A stretch of DNA of 64,000 bases from Brevundimonas naejangsanensis DSM 23858 (GTDB lineage: Bacteria; Pseudomonadota; Alphaproteobacteria; Caulobacterales; Caulobacteraceae): positions 372,001 through 436,000 of the forward strand of contig NZ_ATXN01000002.1 in the NCBI RefSeq assembly GCF_000421705.1. The letters run 5' to 3'. Shown here piece by piece: positions 28,541 through 38,032 of the stretch. The position numbers were made by a program, and so were the translations under genes. Position 1 is the stretch's first letter. Each line of letters begins with the position of its first letter. The notes below the pieces were generated by a model. It worked only from the letters and a program-made list of their open reading frames with translations, ran no database searches and was not told the DNA's origin.

Positions 28541-29824
28541 TCAATCGTGAGTAATCATGCTCTTATGTTTAGTATCCCTCATGAATATGAAGACGATGAG
28601 CGATATTCCGATCATGATCGTCACGTACCAGAAGTATGCGACCTCGTTATTCTGCGACTTGAACCACAGAGCGGCGTACTCGGCCGTGCCGCCGAACAGG
28701 GCGTTGGCGATGGCGTAAGGCAGGGCCACACCCAGGGCCCGCACATGCGCCGGGAACAGTTCCGCCTTCACCACGGCGTTGATGGCGGTGTAACCGGACA
28801 CGATCACGAGGGCCGCAAGAGCCAGGGCGAAAGCCGCCGGCGCGCTGTTCACCGTGGCCAGGGCCGACATGATCGGCACGGTGAAGAGCACGCCCAACAC
28901 GCCGAAGGCGATCATCACAGGCCGTCGTCCAATCCGGTCCGACAAGGCTCCGACGACGGGCTGCAGCAACATGAAGACCAGAAGGGCCGCAGCGCTGATC
29001 TGGGTGGCCACGTCCTTGGAAAAGCCAGAGGTGTTGACCAAGAACTTCTGCAGATAGGTGGTGTACGTATAGAAGGCGAGCGTGCCGCCGGCCGTCAGTC
29101 CCATCACCAGAAGGGCTTCCTTCGGGTGCTTGAGGATCAGCAGCATGGCGCTGGATTTCGGCGCAGATCGGGTGTCTTCCGCCTTGAAGGCGTTAGTCTC
29201 ATCCAGACCCCGGCGCAGCCAGAACACGACCACGGCCAGAGCCGCCCCGACGAAGAAGGGGATGCGCCAGCCCCAGGCGCCCAGCGCCTCATCCGTCATC
29301 ACCGCCTGCAGGACGATGAGCAACAGCAGGGCCAGAAGTTGGCCCGAGATCAGAGTCACATACTGGAAACTGGACCAGAAGCCGCGGTTCTTGGCCGTCG
29401 CCATCTCGGACAGATAGGTGGCCGAAGAGCCGTATTCTCCACCAACGCTGATGCCCTGCAACAGCCGGGCGACCAGCAGCAGCGCCGGCGCTGCGATGCC
29501 GATCTGCGCGTACCCCGGCGTGCAGCCGATCAACAAGGAACCGGCGCACATCAAGGTGACCGACAAGGTCAGGCCGGCCTTGCGACCTCGCCGGTCGGCG
29601 TAGACGCCCATGATCCAGGCGCCGATAGGCCGCATCAGGAAACCGACTGCAAAAACAGCCGCAGCGCCTAGAAGTTGGGCCGTTCCATCATCACTAGGGA
29701 AAAATATCGGCGCAAAATAGAGCGCGAACGCCGCATAGGCATACCAGTCAAACCACTCGACTAGATTACCTGTTGAGCCGCCTATGATGTTCTTGAGGCG
29801 GCGCGCGTTAGTCATTGAAGACAT
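28541..29824 (-). CDS. MFS transporter, metabolite:H+ symporter (MHS) family
   Basis: 427 aa, 12 membrane helices. The N-terminus IIGGSTGNLVEWFDWYAYAA and the loop motif MRPIGAWIMGVYADRRGRKA are hallmarks of the MHS family (alpha-ketoglutarate, citrate, shikimate and proline/betaine permeases). A second GALSDRIGRRPVM loop is present. Start 29824 has GGAG eight bases upstream. It is divergent from a DctB-like kinase with a 223-bp gap, the same arrangement as dctA with dctBD in rhizobia, so it is probably the regulated target. Substrate unknown, likely an organic acid. Confidence 0.9.
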   Translation of the reverse strand: MSSMTNARRLKNIIGGSTGNLVEWFDWYAYAAFALYFAPIFFPSDDGTAQLLGAAAVFAVGFLMRPIGAWIMGVYADRRGRKAGLTLSVTLMCAGSLLIGCTPGYAQIGIAAPALLLVARLLQGISVGGEYGSSATYLSEMATAKNRGFWSSFQYVTLISGQLLALLLLIVLQAVMTDEALGAWGWRIPFFVGAALAVVVFWLRRGLDETNAFKAEDTRSAPKSSAMLLILKHPKEALLVMGLTAGGTLAFYTYTTYLQKFLVNTSGFSKDVATQISAAALLVFMLLQPVVGALSDRIGRRPVMIAFGVLGVLFTVPIMSALATVNSAPAAFALALAALVIVSGYTAINAVVKAELFPAHVRALGVALPYAIANALFGGTAEYAALWFKSQNNEVAYFWYVTIMIGISLIVFIFMRDTKHKSMITHD

Positions 29825-30047
29825 ATCACCAACTCCGGGAGAATCTATTCTTGCAATCAAAGTGATCCCGGCTCATCAAATCTGACATATCCGCGCCCCA
29901 AACCCTTCAACCGCTCTGCGACGGCTCGATGAATAATGATAGTCATGGGGATGATCGTGGCGGCAACGCAGCCACGCAAAAACTTCACAACACGATGTTT
30001 TTCTTCACTTTAATGCCTGTTTTATTCCGACCTGGCGCCGCTCAGGC

Positions 30048-31889
30048 GTGTCGAAAAGCACCCATGTGAGACCGCCTTTGTCCCGCAAACCACACAGTCC
30101 CGTGCGAAAAGCTTTTCAGCCGCGACACCGCATGCTGACGCTTGTGGCGATCAGCCTCATCCTGGGCTGCGGACTTGCCGTCTGGGGCGGAGCTTATTGG
30201 GCGGCGCGTCAGGCCCGGCTGGCGACGGACGCCGCAGCAGCCGAACAGGCGGACAAGCGCGCGCGTCAATTAGCAGGCACGCTGCAAAAATTCCGCCTGC
30301 TTCCCCTGGTGCTGAGCGAATACCCTGATGTCCACGCCGTGCTCAGCGACGCCCGACCCGATGCCGTGGCGCGCCTGAACGGCAAACTGGAGCTGCTGGC
30401 GGAGCGGACCGACGCGGCCGCCATCTATGTCATCGCGCCGAACGGCCTGACTTTGGCGGCGAACAACTGGAACCAGCCCGGCAGCTTCGTAGGACAGAAT
30501 TTCAGCTACCGGCCCTACTTCCTCAACGCCATGGCTAATGGGGAGGCCGAACTGTTCGCTGTAGGCTCGGTCACCGGACGACCAGGCTTCTTCATCGCTC
30601 GCAGGATCGACGAAGGCGCTCGAACCCTGGGCGTCATCGTCGTCAAAATAGATTTCGCCGATCTGGAAGCGCAATGGAGCGGCACGGCCGAGCACACCCT
30701 GGTCGTCGATCCCCGCGGCGTCGTCATCATCACCGACCACGCCCCCTGGCGATTTCGCGCCACACGCCCGCTGACGCCTGAAGATCATCAGGGCATCCGC
30801 AGCGCCCTTCAGTTCGCCTCCCTGCCGCTGTCGCCGCTCCGGTTCATGCAGAATAGGGACGGAGACCTGAGCATGGCGGATGCCGAAGGTCGCTTCCGCA
30901 CGTCGCGAACGGCTGCCGCCATCGAAGGCGCATCCCTGCTGCACGTCGCTTCGCTGGAGCCGGCCTACAGAAGCGCCAACCTCCAGGCTCGCCTGGTCAT
31001 CTTCGCCGTCCTGGCCGCCGCCCTCATGGCCTTCGCCGCCTATTGGCGCATACACATGGGCCGCCTGGCCCAGGTTCGCGCCCGTCAGGCTCTGGAAGAA
31101 GAAGTCGATGCGCGCACCAGCGAATTGCGGGACGCCAATCGCCGTCTGCGCGAGGAGTCACAGGGGCGCCTGGCGGCCGATCGCCGGTGGCGCGCCGCCA
31201 GCGAAGAATTGGCGCAGGCCAACCGCCTCGGCCTGATTGGACAGGTCACGGCCGGCGTCGCCCACGAGATCAACCAGCCCATCGCTGCGATCCGCGCCTT
31301 CGCCGAAAACGGCGCGCGCTATCTTCAGCGCGGCAGCATCGCCAAGGTTCACGACGATCTGGCGTCCATTGTCGACCTGACTGACCGCGTCGCGCGGATC
31401 ACGACGGAACTCCGCTCCTTTTCACGCAAGCGAACCCCGCTGATGGACGAGGTCAGCCTGAACGAGGCGCTGGACGGCGCCCTGCTGTTGATCGGAGACC
31501 ATTTACGCACGGCCGGCGTGCGCCTGGACTGGACACCGCCCGTGAAGACCCTGCGAGTCAGCGCCGACAAGATGCGGCTGGAACAGATCTTCATCAACCT
31601 CATCCAGAATGCGACCGACGCCTTGCAGGATCGCCCCGCCCCGAACATCGCCATTGTCATAGAGGTCGGCGACGAGGATGTTTCGATTGTTATCGCCGAC
31701 AACGGTCCAGGCGTGTCTCCCGACCTGGAAGGATCCCTCTTCACGCCTTTTGTCACCAGCAAGCCCGCCGGATTGGGTCTCGGCCTCGGCATCGCCCGAG
31801 ACATAGCCCGCGAGTTCGGCGGCTCCCTTTCTCTTGCGGCTTCTCCCTTGGGTGGCGCTGCGTTTCGTGTTCGATTGAGACGCGCATGA
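30048..31889 (+). CDS. DctB-like sensor histidine kinase
   Basis: 613 aa. Two membrane helices (about 30-52 and 315-335) flank a periplasmic double-PAS (dCACHE-like) sensor with SYRPYFLNAM and VTGRPGFFIARRI, matching dicarboxylate sensors of the DctB type. A coiled coil leads to the kinase core with His406 in TAGVAHEINQPIAAIRAF, N box INLIQNATDAL, DNGPGVS and GLGLGLGIARDIA. The GTG at 30048 is the longest plausible start; ATG at 30132 would sit at the edge of the first helix. The stop overlaps the regulator gene as ATGA. Confidence 0.9.
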   Translation: MSKSTHVRPPLSRKPHSPVRKAFQPRHRMLTLVAISLILGCGLAVWGGAYWAARQARLATDAAAAEQADKRARQLAGTLQKFRLLPLVLSEYPDVHAVLSDARPDAVARLNGKLELLAERTDAAAIYVIAPNGLTLAANNWNQPGSFVGQNFSYRPYFLNAMANGEAELFAVGSVTGRPGFFIARRIDEGARTLGVIVVKIDFADLEAQWSGTAEHTLVVDPRGVVIITDHAPWRFRATRPLTPEDHQGIRSALQFASLPLSPLRFMQNRDGDLSMADAEGRFRTSRTAAAIEGASLLHVASLEPAYRSANLQARLVIFAVLAAALMAFAAYWRIHMGRLAQVRARQALEEEVDARTSELRDANRRLREESQGRLAADRRWRAASEELAQANRLGLIGQVTAGVAHEINQPIAAIRAFAENGARYLQRGSIAKVHDDLASIVDLTDRVARITTELRSFSRKRTPLMDEVSLNEALDGALLLIGDHLRTAGVRLDWTPPVKTLRVSADKMRLEQIFINLIQNATDALQDRPAPNIAIVIEVGDEDVSIVIADNGPGVSPDLEGSLFTPFVTSKPAGLGLGLGIARDIAREFGGSLSLAASPLGGAAFRVRLRRA

Positions 31890-33220
31890 CGACTCCGGAA
31901 ACTCCTCCCTCGGTCCTGTTCATCGAAGATGACGCCGAGCTGCGGCGCGCAATCGTCGATGCGCTCGATCTTGAATCCATCATTGTTCAGGCCCTGCCTG
32001 ACGCCGTCCAGGCGCTGGCCGCTCTGACGCCCCAGTTCCGCGGGGTGGTGGTTTCCGACATCCGCATGCCGGGCATGGACGGGCTGGAGCTGTTCTCACG
32101 CATTCGCGCGCTCGACTCCCAGATTCCGGTCATCCTGATCAGCGGACATGCCGATGTGCCGATGGCGGTCCAGGCGCTGCAGGACGGCGCCTTCGATTTC
32201 CTGACGAAACCGTTCGCCATGGAGCGGCTGATCACCGCCGTGAACCAGGCGCAGGACTATCGGACCCGCGCACTGGCGCATCGCTCATTGCGGGCGGCGA
32301 CGGAAGCCGCCGCTCACGCCAACACGCTGCTGATCGGAGAGAGCCCCGCGATGGTCGCGCTGCGCGAGGCCATCGCCCGCATCGCCGCATCAGATCTGGA
32401 CGTTCTGGTCGAAGGCGAAACCGGCACGGGCAAGGAGTTGGCGGCTCTGACGTTGCACCGACTCAGCAAGCGACGCGGCAAGAGCTTCGTGCCGGTCAAC
32501 TGCGGCGCCATCCCCGATGACTTCGCCGAGGTGGAGTTGTTCGGCCAGACGCTGGACGGCTCAGGCTATCGGCGAACCGCCCAGGTCGGCCGCATCGAGG
32601 CCGCTGACAAGGGCACGCTGTTCCTTGACGAGATCGACAGCATGAGCCCCGGCGTCCAGGTCAAGCTGCTGCGCGTTCTCGAGGAACGCACGCTAATGTC
32701 GGGAGGCGAGCCCTACCCTGTCGATATCAGAGTCATCGCCGCTTCGAAACGAGACCTGGAAAGCGCTGCTCGGGAGGGCGCTTTCCGCTCCGACCTGTTC
32801 TACCGACTTAACGTGGTGCGCCTTCGGATGCCCCCTCTGCGTGAAAGGCGCGAGGATATCCTGCCACTGTTTGCGCATTTCCTGGCGGACCGGAAACAGG
32901 CTCGGGAGACGGACGCCTACGCCATATCCGACCCCATTCGCCAACACCTACTGGAGCATAGCTGGCCCGGCAATGTACGGGAGTTGCGCAACTTCGCACT
33001 CAGCACCCTGGTTAACGTCCCGGAGATCGAAACCGCTGCGGCGTCCTCGCCTCAAAGCCTCACCCACCGCATGGACGCTTTCGAAGCGGCTCTGATCCGC
33101 GAAGCTTTACAGGCGGCCGGAGGCAACGTCTCCGAGGTCATCGCCAGATTGGGGACGCCCAGAAAGACGCTTTACGGCAAGTTCAAACGCCTCAACATCG
33201 ACCCTGCGGCCTATCGGTAG
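31886..33220 (+). CDS. DctD-like response regulator with AAA+ domain lacking GAFTGA
   Basis: 444 aa. A receiver domain with Asp58 (VVSDIRMPGMDGLELF) and Lys108 is followed by an AAA+ domain with Walker A GETGTGKE near 177, Walker B TLFLDEID near 244 and arginine region FRSDLFYRLNV. A Fis-type HTH ends the protein (GGNVSEVIARLGTPRKTLYG). This is the order of NtrC/DctD activators. However, the loop that should read GAFTGA is QTLDGSGYRRTAQ (221-233), so contact with sigma-54 is doubtful. It probably controls the divergent MHS transporter. Confidence 0.9.
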   Translation: MTTPETPPSVLFIEDDAELRRAIVDALDLESIIVQALPDAVQALAALTPQFRGVVVSDIRMPGMDGLELFSRIRALDSQIPVILISGHADVPMAVQALQDGAFDFLTKPFAMERLITAVNQAQDYRTRALAHRSLRAATEAAAHANTLLIGESPAMVALREAIARIAASDLDVLVEGETGTGKELAALTLHRLSKRRGKSFVPVNCGAIPDDFAEVELFGQTLDGSGYRRTAQVGRIEAADKGTLFLDEIDSMSPGVQVKLLRVLEERTLMSGGEPYPVDIRVIAASKRDLESAAREGAFRSDLFYRLNVVRLRMPPLRERREDILPLFAHFLADRKQARETDAYAISDPIRQHLLEHSWPGNVRELRNFALSTLVNVPEIETAAASSPQSLTHRMDAFEAALIREALQAAGGNVSEVIARLGTPRKTLYGKFKRLNIDPAAYR

Positions 33221-33271
33221 GCTACGCCCGCGTCGCAACGCTGCGGTTGTGCCGAGCGTCTCTCTCCCGAC

Positions 33272-34180
33272 TCAATCGGACTTTGAAAACACGGCTGACA
33301 GGGCTTCGACCAACCATCGGGTTCCCATGTCGCCGTCAGAGCGTTCATGCCACACCAAGTGGTAGTCGAAAGGCTGGATTTCCTGCGGCGCCGGGAAGAC
33401 GCCAAGGCCGTGCGCCGCCGCGAAACGCTCGGCTGCCCGGCGCGGCAGGAGGGCCACCGCCTCGCTAGCCTGCAGCAGATAGGGAACCAGGGCGAAGCTC
33501 TCGGCCCGCACCAGGACGCGGCGCTCGGCCATATCGGGCAGATCGTCCGACACCCAGTCGCCGAAGCCGTCCCCCGCCGAAGGGACGACATGGGGCCAGC
33601 GCAGCAGTTCGGCGTGCGTCGGCTTCGTCTGGCAGACGGGATGGTCGCGGCGCGCCAGGCCCAGATGCGTCTCACGAAACAGCCAGCGCGACTTCAGCCC
33701 CGCGCCCTCGGGATTCCAGCCGGTCAGCACCAGATCCAGCCGACCATCCTCCAGCCGCCGCAGACTGGTGTCCGACAGAGGCTCGACGTCCAGTTCCACC
33801 CCCGTCGCCTCCTGCGCTATGCGGGCGATGGCGGGCGTCAGGACGCTGAGCAGCCCGAAATCGGTGGAGGCTAGACGGAACACCCGCTTCATCCGCCCGA
33901 GATCCAGGCTGGGGTCGCGCAGCAGGCTCTCGCCCGCCTCCAGCCAGGCGCGCAGCGGGCCGGACAGGGCCTCGGCGCGCGGCGTCGGCATCATGCCGCG
34001 CGGACCGCGCACCAGCAGGGGATCGTCGAACTGATCGCGCAGCCGGGCCAGGATGCGGCTCATCGCCGGCTGGCCGATGCCCAGACGCTCAGCCGCACGC
34101 GAGACGCTGCGCTGCTCGATCAGCACCTGAAGGTGCGGAAGCAGGGTGAAATCGACGCGGTGGGGAAGTCGCCCCGACAT
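33272..34180 (-). CDS. LysR family transcriptional regulator
   Basis: 302 aa. The N-terminal winged HTH reads LLPHLQVLIEQRSVSRAAER and LGIGQPAMSRILARLRDQFD, with the usual PLLVRGPRG wing. The effector-binding domain starts near residue 95 (FRLASTDFGLLSVLTPAIAR). The start at 34180 has a GAGG Shine-Dalgarno; upstream in-frame codons lie in the AT-rich intergenic region. It is divergent from a siderophore-type receptor, suggesting that it regulates that gene and itself. A perfect inverted repeat 43 bp upstream of its start is a candidate operator. Confidence 0.92.
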   Translation of the reverse strand: MSGRLPHRVDFTLLPHLQVLIEQRSVSRAAERLGIGQPAMSRILARLRDQFDDPLLVRGPRGMMPTPRAEALSGPLRAWLEAGESLLRDPSLDLGRMKRVFRLASTDFGLLSVLTPAIARIAQEATGVELDVEPLSDTSLRRLEDGRLDLVLTGWNPEGAGLKSRWLFRETHLGLARRDHPVCQTKPTHAELLRWPHVVPSAGDGFGDWVSDDLPDMAERRVLVRAESFALVPYLLQASEAVALLPRRAAERFAAAHGLGVFPAPQEIQPFDYHLVWHERSDGDMGTRWLVEALSAVFSKSD

Positions 34181-34222
34181 ATGGCCTCGCTGCATGACGC
34201 CCCGCGCGTCGCCCCCGGCTGT

Positions 34223-34241
34223 ATTAAGAACGCCTCTTAAT
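34223..34241. promoter_or_regulatory. Inverted repeat, candidate LysR operator
   Basis: ATTAAGA-ACGCC-TCTTAAT, a perfect 7-5-7 inverted repeat in an AT-rich island between the lysR gene and the TonB receptor gene. Position and symmetry fit a regulator binding site; binding is inferred. Confidence 0.5.
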
Positions 34242-34353
34242 TGCAATACATACGCACCCCAGTCCGCGACCCGTTTTCGCCGCCTGCCGAGAGCCGCCCC
34301 CTCATGCGACGAGGCGAATAGGCCCCATGCCGAATCCGACATTGAGACAATAT

Positions 34354-34368
34354 TGCGAATGATTATTA
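34354..34368 (+). promoter_or_regulatory. Fur-like box upstream of TonB receptor
   Basis: TGCGAAT-G-ATTATTA fits the 7-1-7 Fur consensus TGATAAT-N-ATTATCA at 11 of 14 arm positions. It lies 82 bases before the receptor start. A closely similar site precedes the haem-type receptor at 41449. Fur (or a related regulator) binding is inferred. Confidence 0.6.
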
Positions 34369-34449
34369 GGAGCGGGCCGCTCGCACGGTCGAGCTTTCCT
34401 CCCCTCCCCGGGCGCCTGGCGCCCGCCTAACGCACGCCTCTGGGGGCGC

Positions 34450-36558
34450 ATGATGCACCTATCAAAACGCCGCATCGGGCTGGGCCTGATGACCTCCACC
34501 CTACTCGCCGCCTCGCCGGTTCTGGCCGAGACCGTCATGCCGGACGCCTCCGGGGTCGATCCCCAGGCCACCACGGTCAGCGACGTCATCGTCACGGCGT
34601 CAGGCACGGCTGTGGACGTCCGCAACGCCCCTGCCTCGGTCAGCGTCATCACCCGCGACGAGATCGAGCGTCAGCCTGTGCAGAGCCTGGGCGAACTGTT
34701 GGGCCGTCTGCCTGGCGTGACCGGGGGCGTCAGCCCCACCGGAGCCATGTCCAAGATCACCATTCGCGGCCTGCCGGACAACTACACCCTGGTGCTGGTC
34801 GACGGCCGCCGCGTCGGCAACTCGCGCGACATCAGCTATCGCCCCGATCTGGGCCGACAGGATCTGAACTGGATCTCGCCCGACATGATCGAGCGCATCG
34901 AGGTGGTGCGCGGGCCGATGTCATCTCTCTACGGCTCCGACGCCATGGGAGGGGTCATCAATATCATCACCCGCAAGATCGCCCCGACGTGGCGCGGATC
35001 GGCCAACACCAGCTACACTTGGTCCGAGGATTCCGAACGCGGCGACGCCTATCAACTGGGCGTCAACGTGGCCGGTCCGCTGGCCGAGAACCTGGGCCTG
35101 CGCCTGGGCGCGACCTACGCCCGAACCAACCCGGACGAGGTGAACATCTCGAGCAACAACGGCGCGGGCGGCGTCGTAAACAAGAGCCTGAACGGCGTGC
35201 TGAACTGGGCGCCGTTCGAGAACCAGAACTTCTCGTTCGAGGCGAACTATGGGGTGGAGGAGCCCCTGGCGCCCAAGCTGTTGGTGCCGAACAGCAGTGG
35301 CGTACTGACGCCGCAGGGCGCTTTCGGCTCCGAGACAGAGCGCACCAATTTCCGCGCCAGCCACGAGGGCGAATGGTCCTTCGGCAAGACGCGTCTGGAC
35401 GTCTATCGCAACGCCTTCGAGAACAAGGCGATGGGCGAGTACGGCGGCTCCGGCGAGTTCGAGGAATGGATCGTCGACGGCCTGTGGAACTTCGAAAAGA
35501 ATTTCGTCTGGCTGCACAAGTTCGCCCTCGGCGCCCAGTATCGTCAGGAAGAGCTGACCAACACCGACACCATCGGTACGGTGCCGATCGACTATGACGG
35601 CAACGTCATCACCGGCGCTACGCTGAAGGGCGACACGGCGGCCATCTTCGCCGAGGACCAGATCACCCTGCGCGAGAATCTACTGCTGACGCTGGGCGGT
35701 CGCCTGGACAGTCATGACAAGTACGGCGAGCACTTCAGTCCGCGCGCCTATCTGGTCTGGCATCCGGCCGAGGCCTGGACGCTGCGCGGGGGCGTCTCCA
35801 AGGGCTTCCGCGCGCCGTCCCTGAAGGAGAACAGCGCCGGCGCGGCGACAAACTCCGGCGGCAACGGCTGCCGGGGCCTGATCGGCATGGTCGCCAGGGA
35901 CAAGAACGGAAACCCGATCCTGGACGGGAACGGCAACCCGCTGATCTACACCTCGGGCGGCTGCTGGATGGCGGGCAACCCCAACCTCAAGCCCGAGGAA
36001 AGCACCAGCTATGAGTTCGGCTTCGCCTATGACGGCGCCGCCTACAGCTTCGCCGCCACCTATTTCCACACCGACTTCGAAAACAAGATCCAGTACGCGC
36101 CGCTGGGCTATTTCGAAGGCCGCTGGTGGACCAAGAACGAGAACGTCCAGCGCGCCCGCACCAAAGGCCTTGAACTGACCGGCCAGGCCAACCTGCCCTA
36201 TGATCTGACCCTGCGCGGCAACGCCACCTGGATGATCGAGGCCAAGAACCTCGACACCGGGGCCAGCCTGATCACCACGCCGGAATGGTCGGGCTACGCC
36301 TCGCTGGACTGGCGGGCGACGGATCGCCTGGGGGTCATGCTGTCGGCCCAGTACACCGGCGAGCAGCTGAGCGGCGGCTCGACCCTGACCAACGCCCGCA
36401 CCGAGTTCGACCTGACGACCGCCTATGAGGCGTCCGACACGGTGACGCTGCGCGCCGGCGTCTCCAACCTCTTCAACGAGAAGGTCAGCGGCACCGCCGG
36501 CGATGGCTACTATTCGCCCGGCCGCCGCTTCTTCGTTGGCCTGACCACCCGCTTCTGA
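34450..36558 (+). CDS. TonB-dependent siderophore-type receptor (CirA/FepA-like)
   Basis: 702 aa with a signal peptide (cleavage near SPVLAE). The TonB-box region is VSDVIVTASG, the plug includes APASVSVITRDEIERQPVQS, IRGLPDNYTLVLVDGRRVG and MSSLYGSDAMGGVINIITRK. The barrel contains FRAPSLKENS and NPNLKPEESTSYEFG and ends GRRFFVGLTTRF. This plug style is typical of ferric-siderophore and colicin receptors. A Fur-like box lies upstream, and a YncE-like gene follows after 18 bp, presumably co-transcribed. The LysR gene is divergent. Confidence 0.93.
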   Translation: MMHLSKRRIGLGLMTSTLLAASPVLAETVMPDASGVDPQATTVSDVIVTASGTAVDVRNAPASVSVITRDEIERQPVQSLGELLGRLPGVTGGVSPTGAMSKITIRGLPDNYTLVLVDGRRVGNSRDISYRPDLGRQDLNWISPDMIERIEVVRGPMSSLYGSDAMGGVINIITRKIAPTWRGSANTSYTWSEDSERGDAYQLGVNVAGPLAENLGLRLGATYARTNPDEVNISSNNGAGGVVNKSLNGVLNWAPFENQNFSFEANYGVEEPLAPKLLVPNSSGVLTPQGAFGSETERTNFRASHEGEWSFGKTRLDVYRNAFENKAMGEYGGSGEFEEWIVDGLWNFEKNFVWLHKFALGAQYRQEELTNTDTIGTVPIDYDGNVITGATLKGDTAAIFAEDQITLRENLLLTLGGRLDSHDKYGEHFSPRAYLVWHPAEAWTLRGGVSKGFRAPSLKENSAGAATNSGGNGCRGLIGMVARDKNGNPILDGNGNPLIYTSGGCWMAGNPNLKPEESTSYEFGFAYDGAAYSFAATYFHTDFENKIQYAPLGYFEGRWWTKNENVQRARTKGLELTGQANLPYDLTLRGNATWMIEAKNLDTGASLITTPEWSGYASLDWRATDRLGVMLSAQYTGEQLSGGSTLTNARTEFDLTTAYEASDTVTLRAGVSNLFNEKVSGTAGDGYYSPGRRFFVGLTTRF

Positions 36559-36576
36559 TCCGGAGAAACTGCGATC

Positions 36577-37998
36577 ATGACTAACCTACGCAAATCCCTT
36601 CGCGGCGCCGTCCTCGGCGCCCTTCTGGCGGCATCGGCCGTCGCAGTTCCGGCGACGGCCTCGGCCCAGGCCCTGTTCTCGGCGCCCGAGCGCCTGGACG
36701 GCGGCCAGGTCAGCTTCGCCTCGGGCGAGCGCGGCAAGCCCGTCCTGCCGGGCGGCCCCGTGGTCGCTGCTGGCCGCGGCTTCCATCCGGGTCAGAGCAT
36801 CACTCTGATGTACGGCCAGACGCCGCTGTCGACCGGCCCGATCACCGCTGACGCCGAAGGCGGCTTCGAGGCGCGGCTGACGCTGCCCGCCGACGCCCAG
36901 CCGGGCAATCATCCAATCGTGGCGGTGTCGCAGGCGCCCTACAACGCCGTCCTGGCCAATCTGAAGATTTCGCCGAACGTGCCGCCGTCGAACGAGGCGG
37001 CCTACCGGATCACCAGCATCCAGCCGACGCGCGGCCTGTACCAGACCGCCTACAGCGCCAAACGCAACGCCGTCTTCGCCACCTCGGCGGTCGGCCGTCC
37101 GCCGGTGCGCCAGTCGGAGCTGCTGCGCCTGAACGCCGACACCCTGGCGGTCGAAGCCCGCATCACCCCGGCCGCCGCGCCGGGCCGCGCCGGTCGCGAC
37201 GGCCAGCCCCAGGACGGCGGAGTCTTCGCCGTCTATGGCGTCGGTGTCGATGACGCCAACGACACCGTCTGGGTCTCGAACAGCCGCCAGAACACGGTGG
37301 CCGTCTATCGCCAGTCAGACCTGTCGCTGGTGCGCCAGTTCGAGCCGGGCACGGTCAACCACGCCCGCGACGTCGTCATCGACGAAGAGCACGGCAAGGC
37401 CTACGCCAGCGCCACCTTCGAGCCCGAGGTCGTGGTGTTCGACACCGGCGCCCTGACGGTGGCCAAGCGCATCAAGATCGACTCGACCGTGCGCGGCGAG
37501 ACTTTCTCAGCCGCCAGCGTCTCCTATGACCGCGAAGCGCGCCGTCTGTACGTCGCGTCCAACTCGACCAATGAGGTCGCCGTCATCGACGCCGCCGCCG
37601 ACACCGTGCTGAACGTCTTCCGCGTGCCCGGCGCGCGCAGCGTGATCGGCGTTTCGCACGATCCGCAGACCGACCGCATCTTCGTCGCGGCCCAGGGCAC
37701 CGACAACCTGGTGGTGCTGAACGGTTCGGACGGTTCGGTCGTGGCCGACACCCCGGTCGGCGCGGGCGCCCTGAACGTGGTGTTCGAGCCGAAGTCGCGC
37801 CGCGCCTTCGTCAGCACCTTCGGCGCCGGCACGGTGACAGTCACCGACGTCGACGGCCGCATCGTCGCCAACCTGCCGGCCCCGCCGGTGGCCAACCACG
37901 TCTCGACCGACGATCGCGGCAACGTCTACGTCGCGGTCAAGTCCGGCTGGACCACGGACGGAAACGACTCCGTGCTGCGTATCCGCCCCGCGCGCTGA
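36577..37998 (+). CDS. Periplasmic YncE-like beta-propeller protein
   Basis: 473 aa. The signal peptide ends ATASAQA. Residues about 35-125 form a beta-sandwich-like domain (GRGFHPGQSITLMYGQTPLS), then a seven-bladed propeller with YncE/YVTN-type repeats: DTVWVSNSRQNTVAVYRQSD, RRLYVASNSTNEVAVIDAAA, DRIFVAAQGTDNLVVLNGSD. In E. coli yncE is iron-regulated and sits beside the TonB receptor gene yncD, and the same pairing occurs here. The function of YncE proteins is not settled. A GC-rich hairpin follows. Confidence 0.85.
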   Translation: MTNLRKSLRGAVLGALLAASAVAVPATASAQALFSAPERLDGGQVSFASGERGKPVLPGGPVVAAGRGFHPGQSITLMYGQTPLSTGPITADAEGGFEARLTLPADAQPGNHPIVAVSQAPYNAVLANLKISPNVPPSNEAAYRITSIQPTRGLYQTAYSAKRNAVFATSAVGRPPVRQSELLRLNADTLAVEARITPAAAPGRAGRDGQPQDGGVFAVYGVGVDDANDTVWVSNSRQNTVAVYRQSDLSLVRQFEPGTVNHARDVVIDEEHGKAYASATFEPEVVVFDTGALTVAKRIKIDSTVRGETFSAASVSYDREARRLYVASNSTNEVAVIDAAADTVLNVFRVPGARSVIGVSHDPQTDRIFVAAQGTDNLVVLNGSDGSVVADTPVGAGALNVVFEPKSRRAFVSTFGAGTVTVTDVDGRIVANLPAPPVANHVSTDDRGNVYVAVKSGWTTDGNDSVLRIRPAR

Positions 37999-38032
37999 TG
38001 AAGAAACTCTGACGCGAAGCGAGAACTAAAAA

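Noticed and set aside
29825..30047. A sigma-54 promoter for the MHS transporter
   Set aside because: The best candidate has GG-N10-GC but lacks the TTGC element (reads GCCGC), and the cognate regulator lacks GAFTGA.
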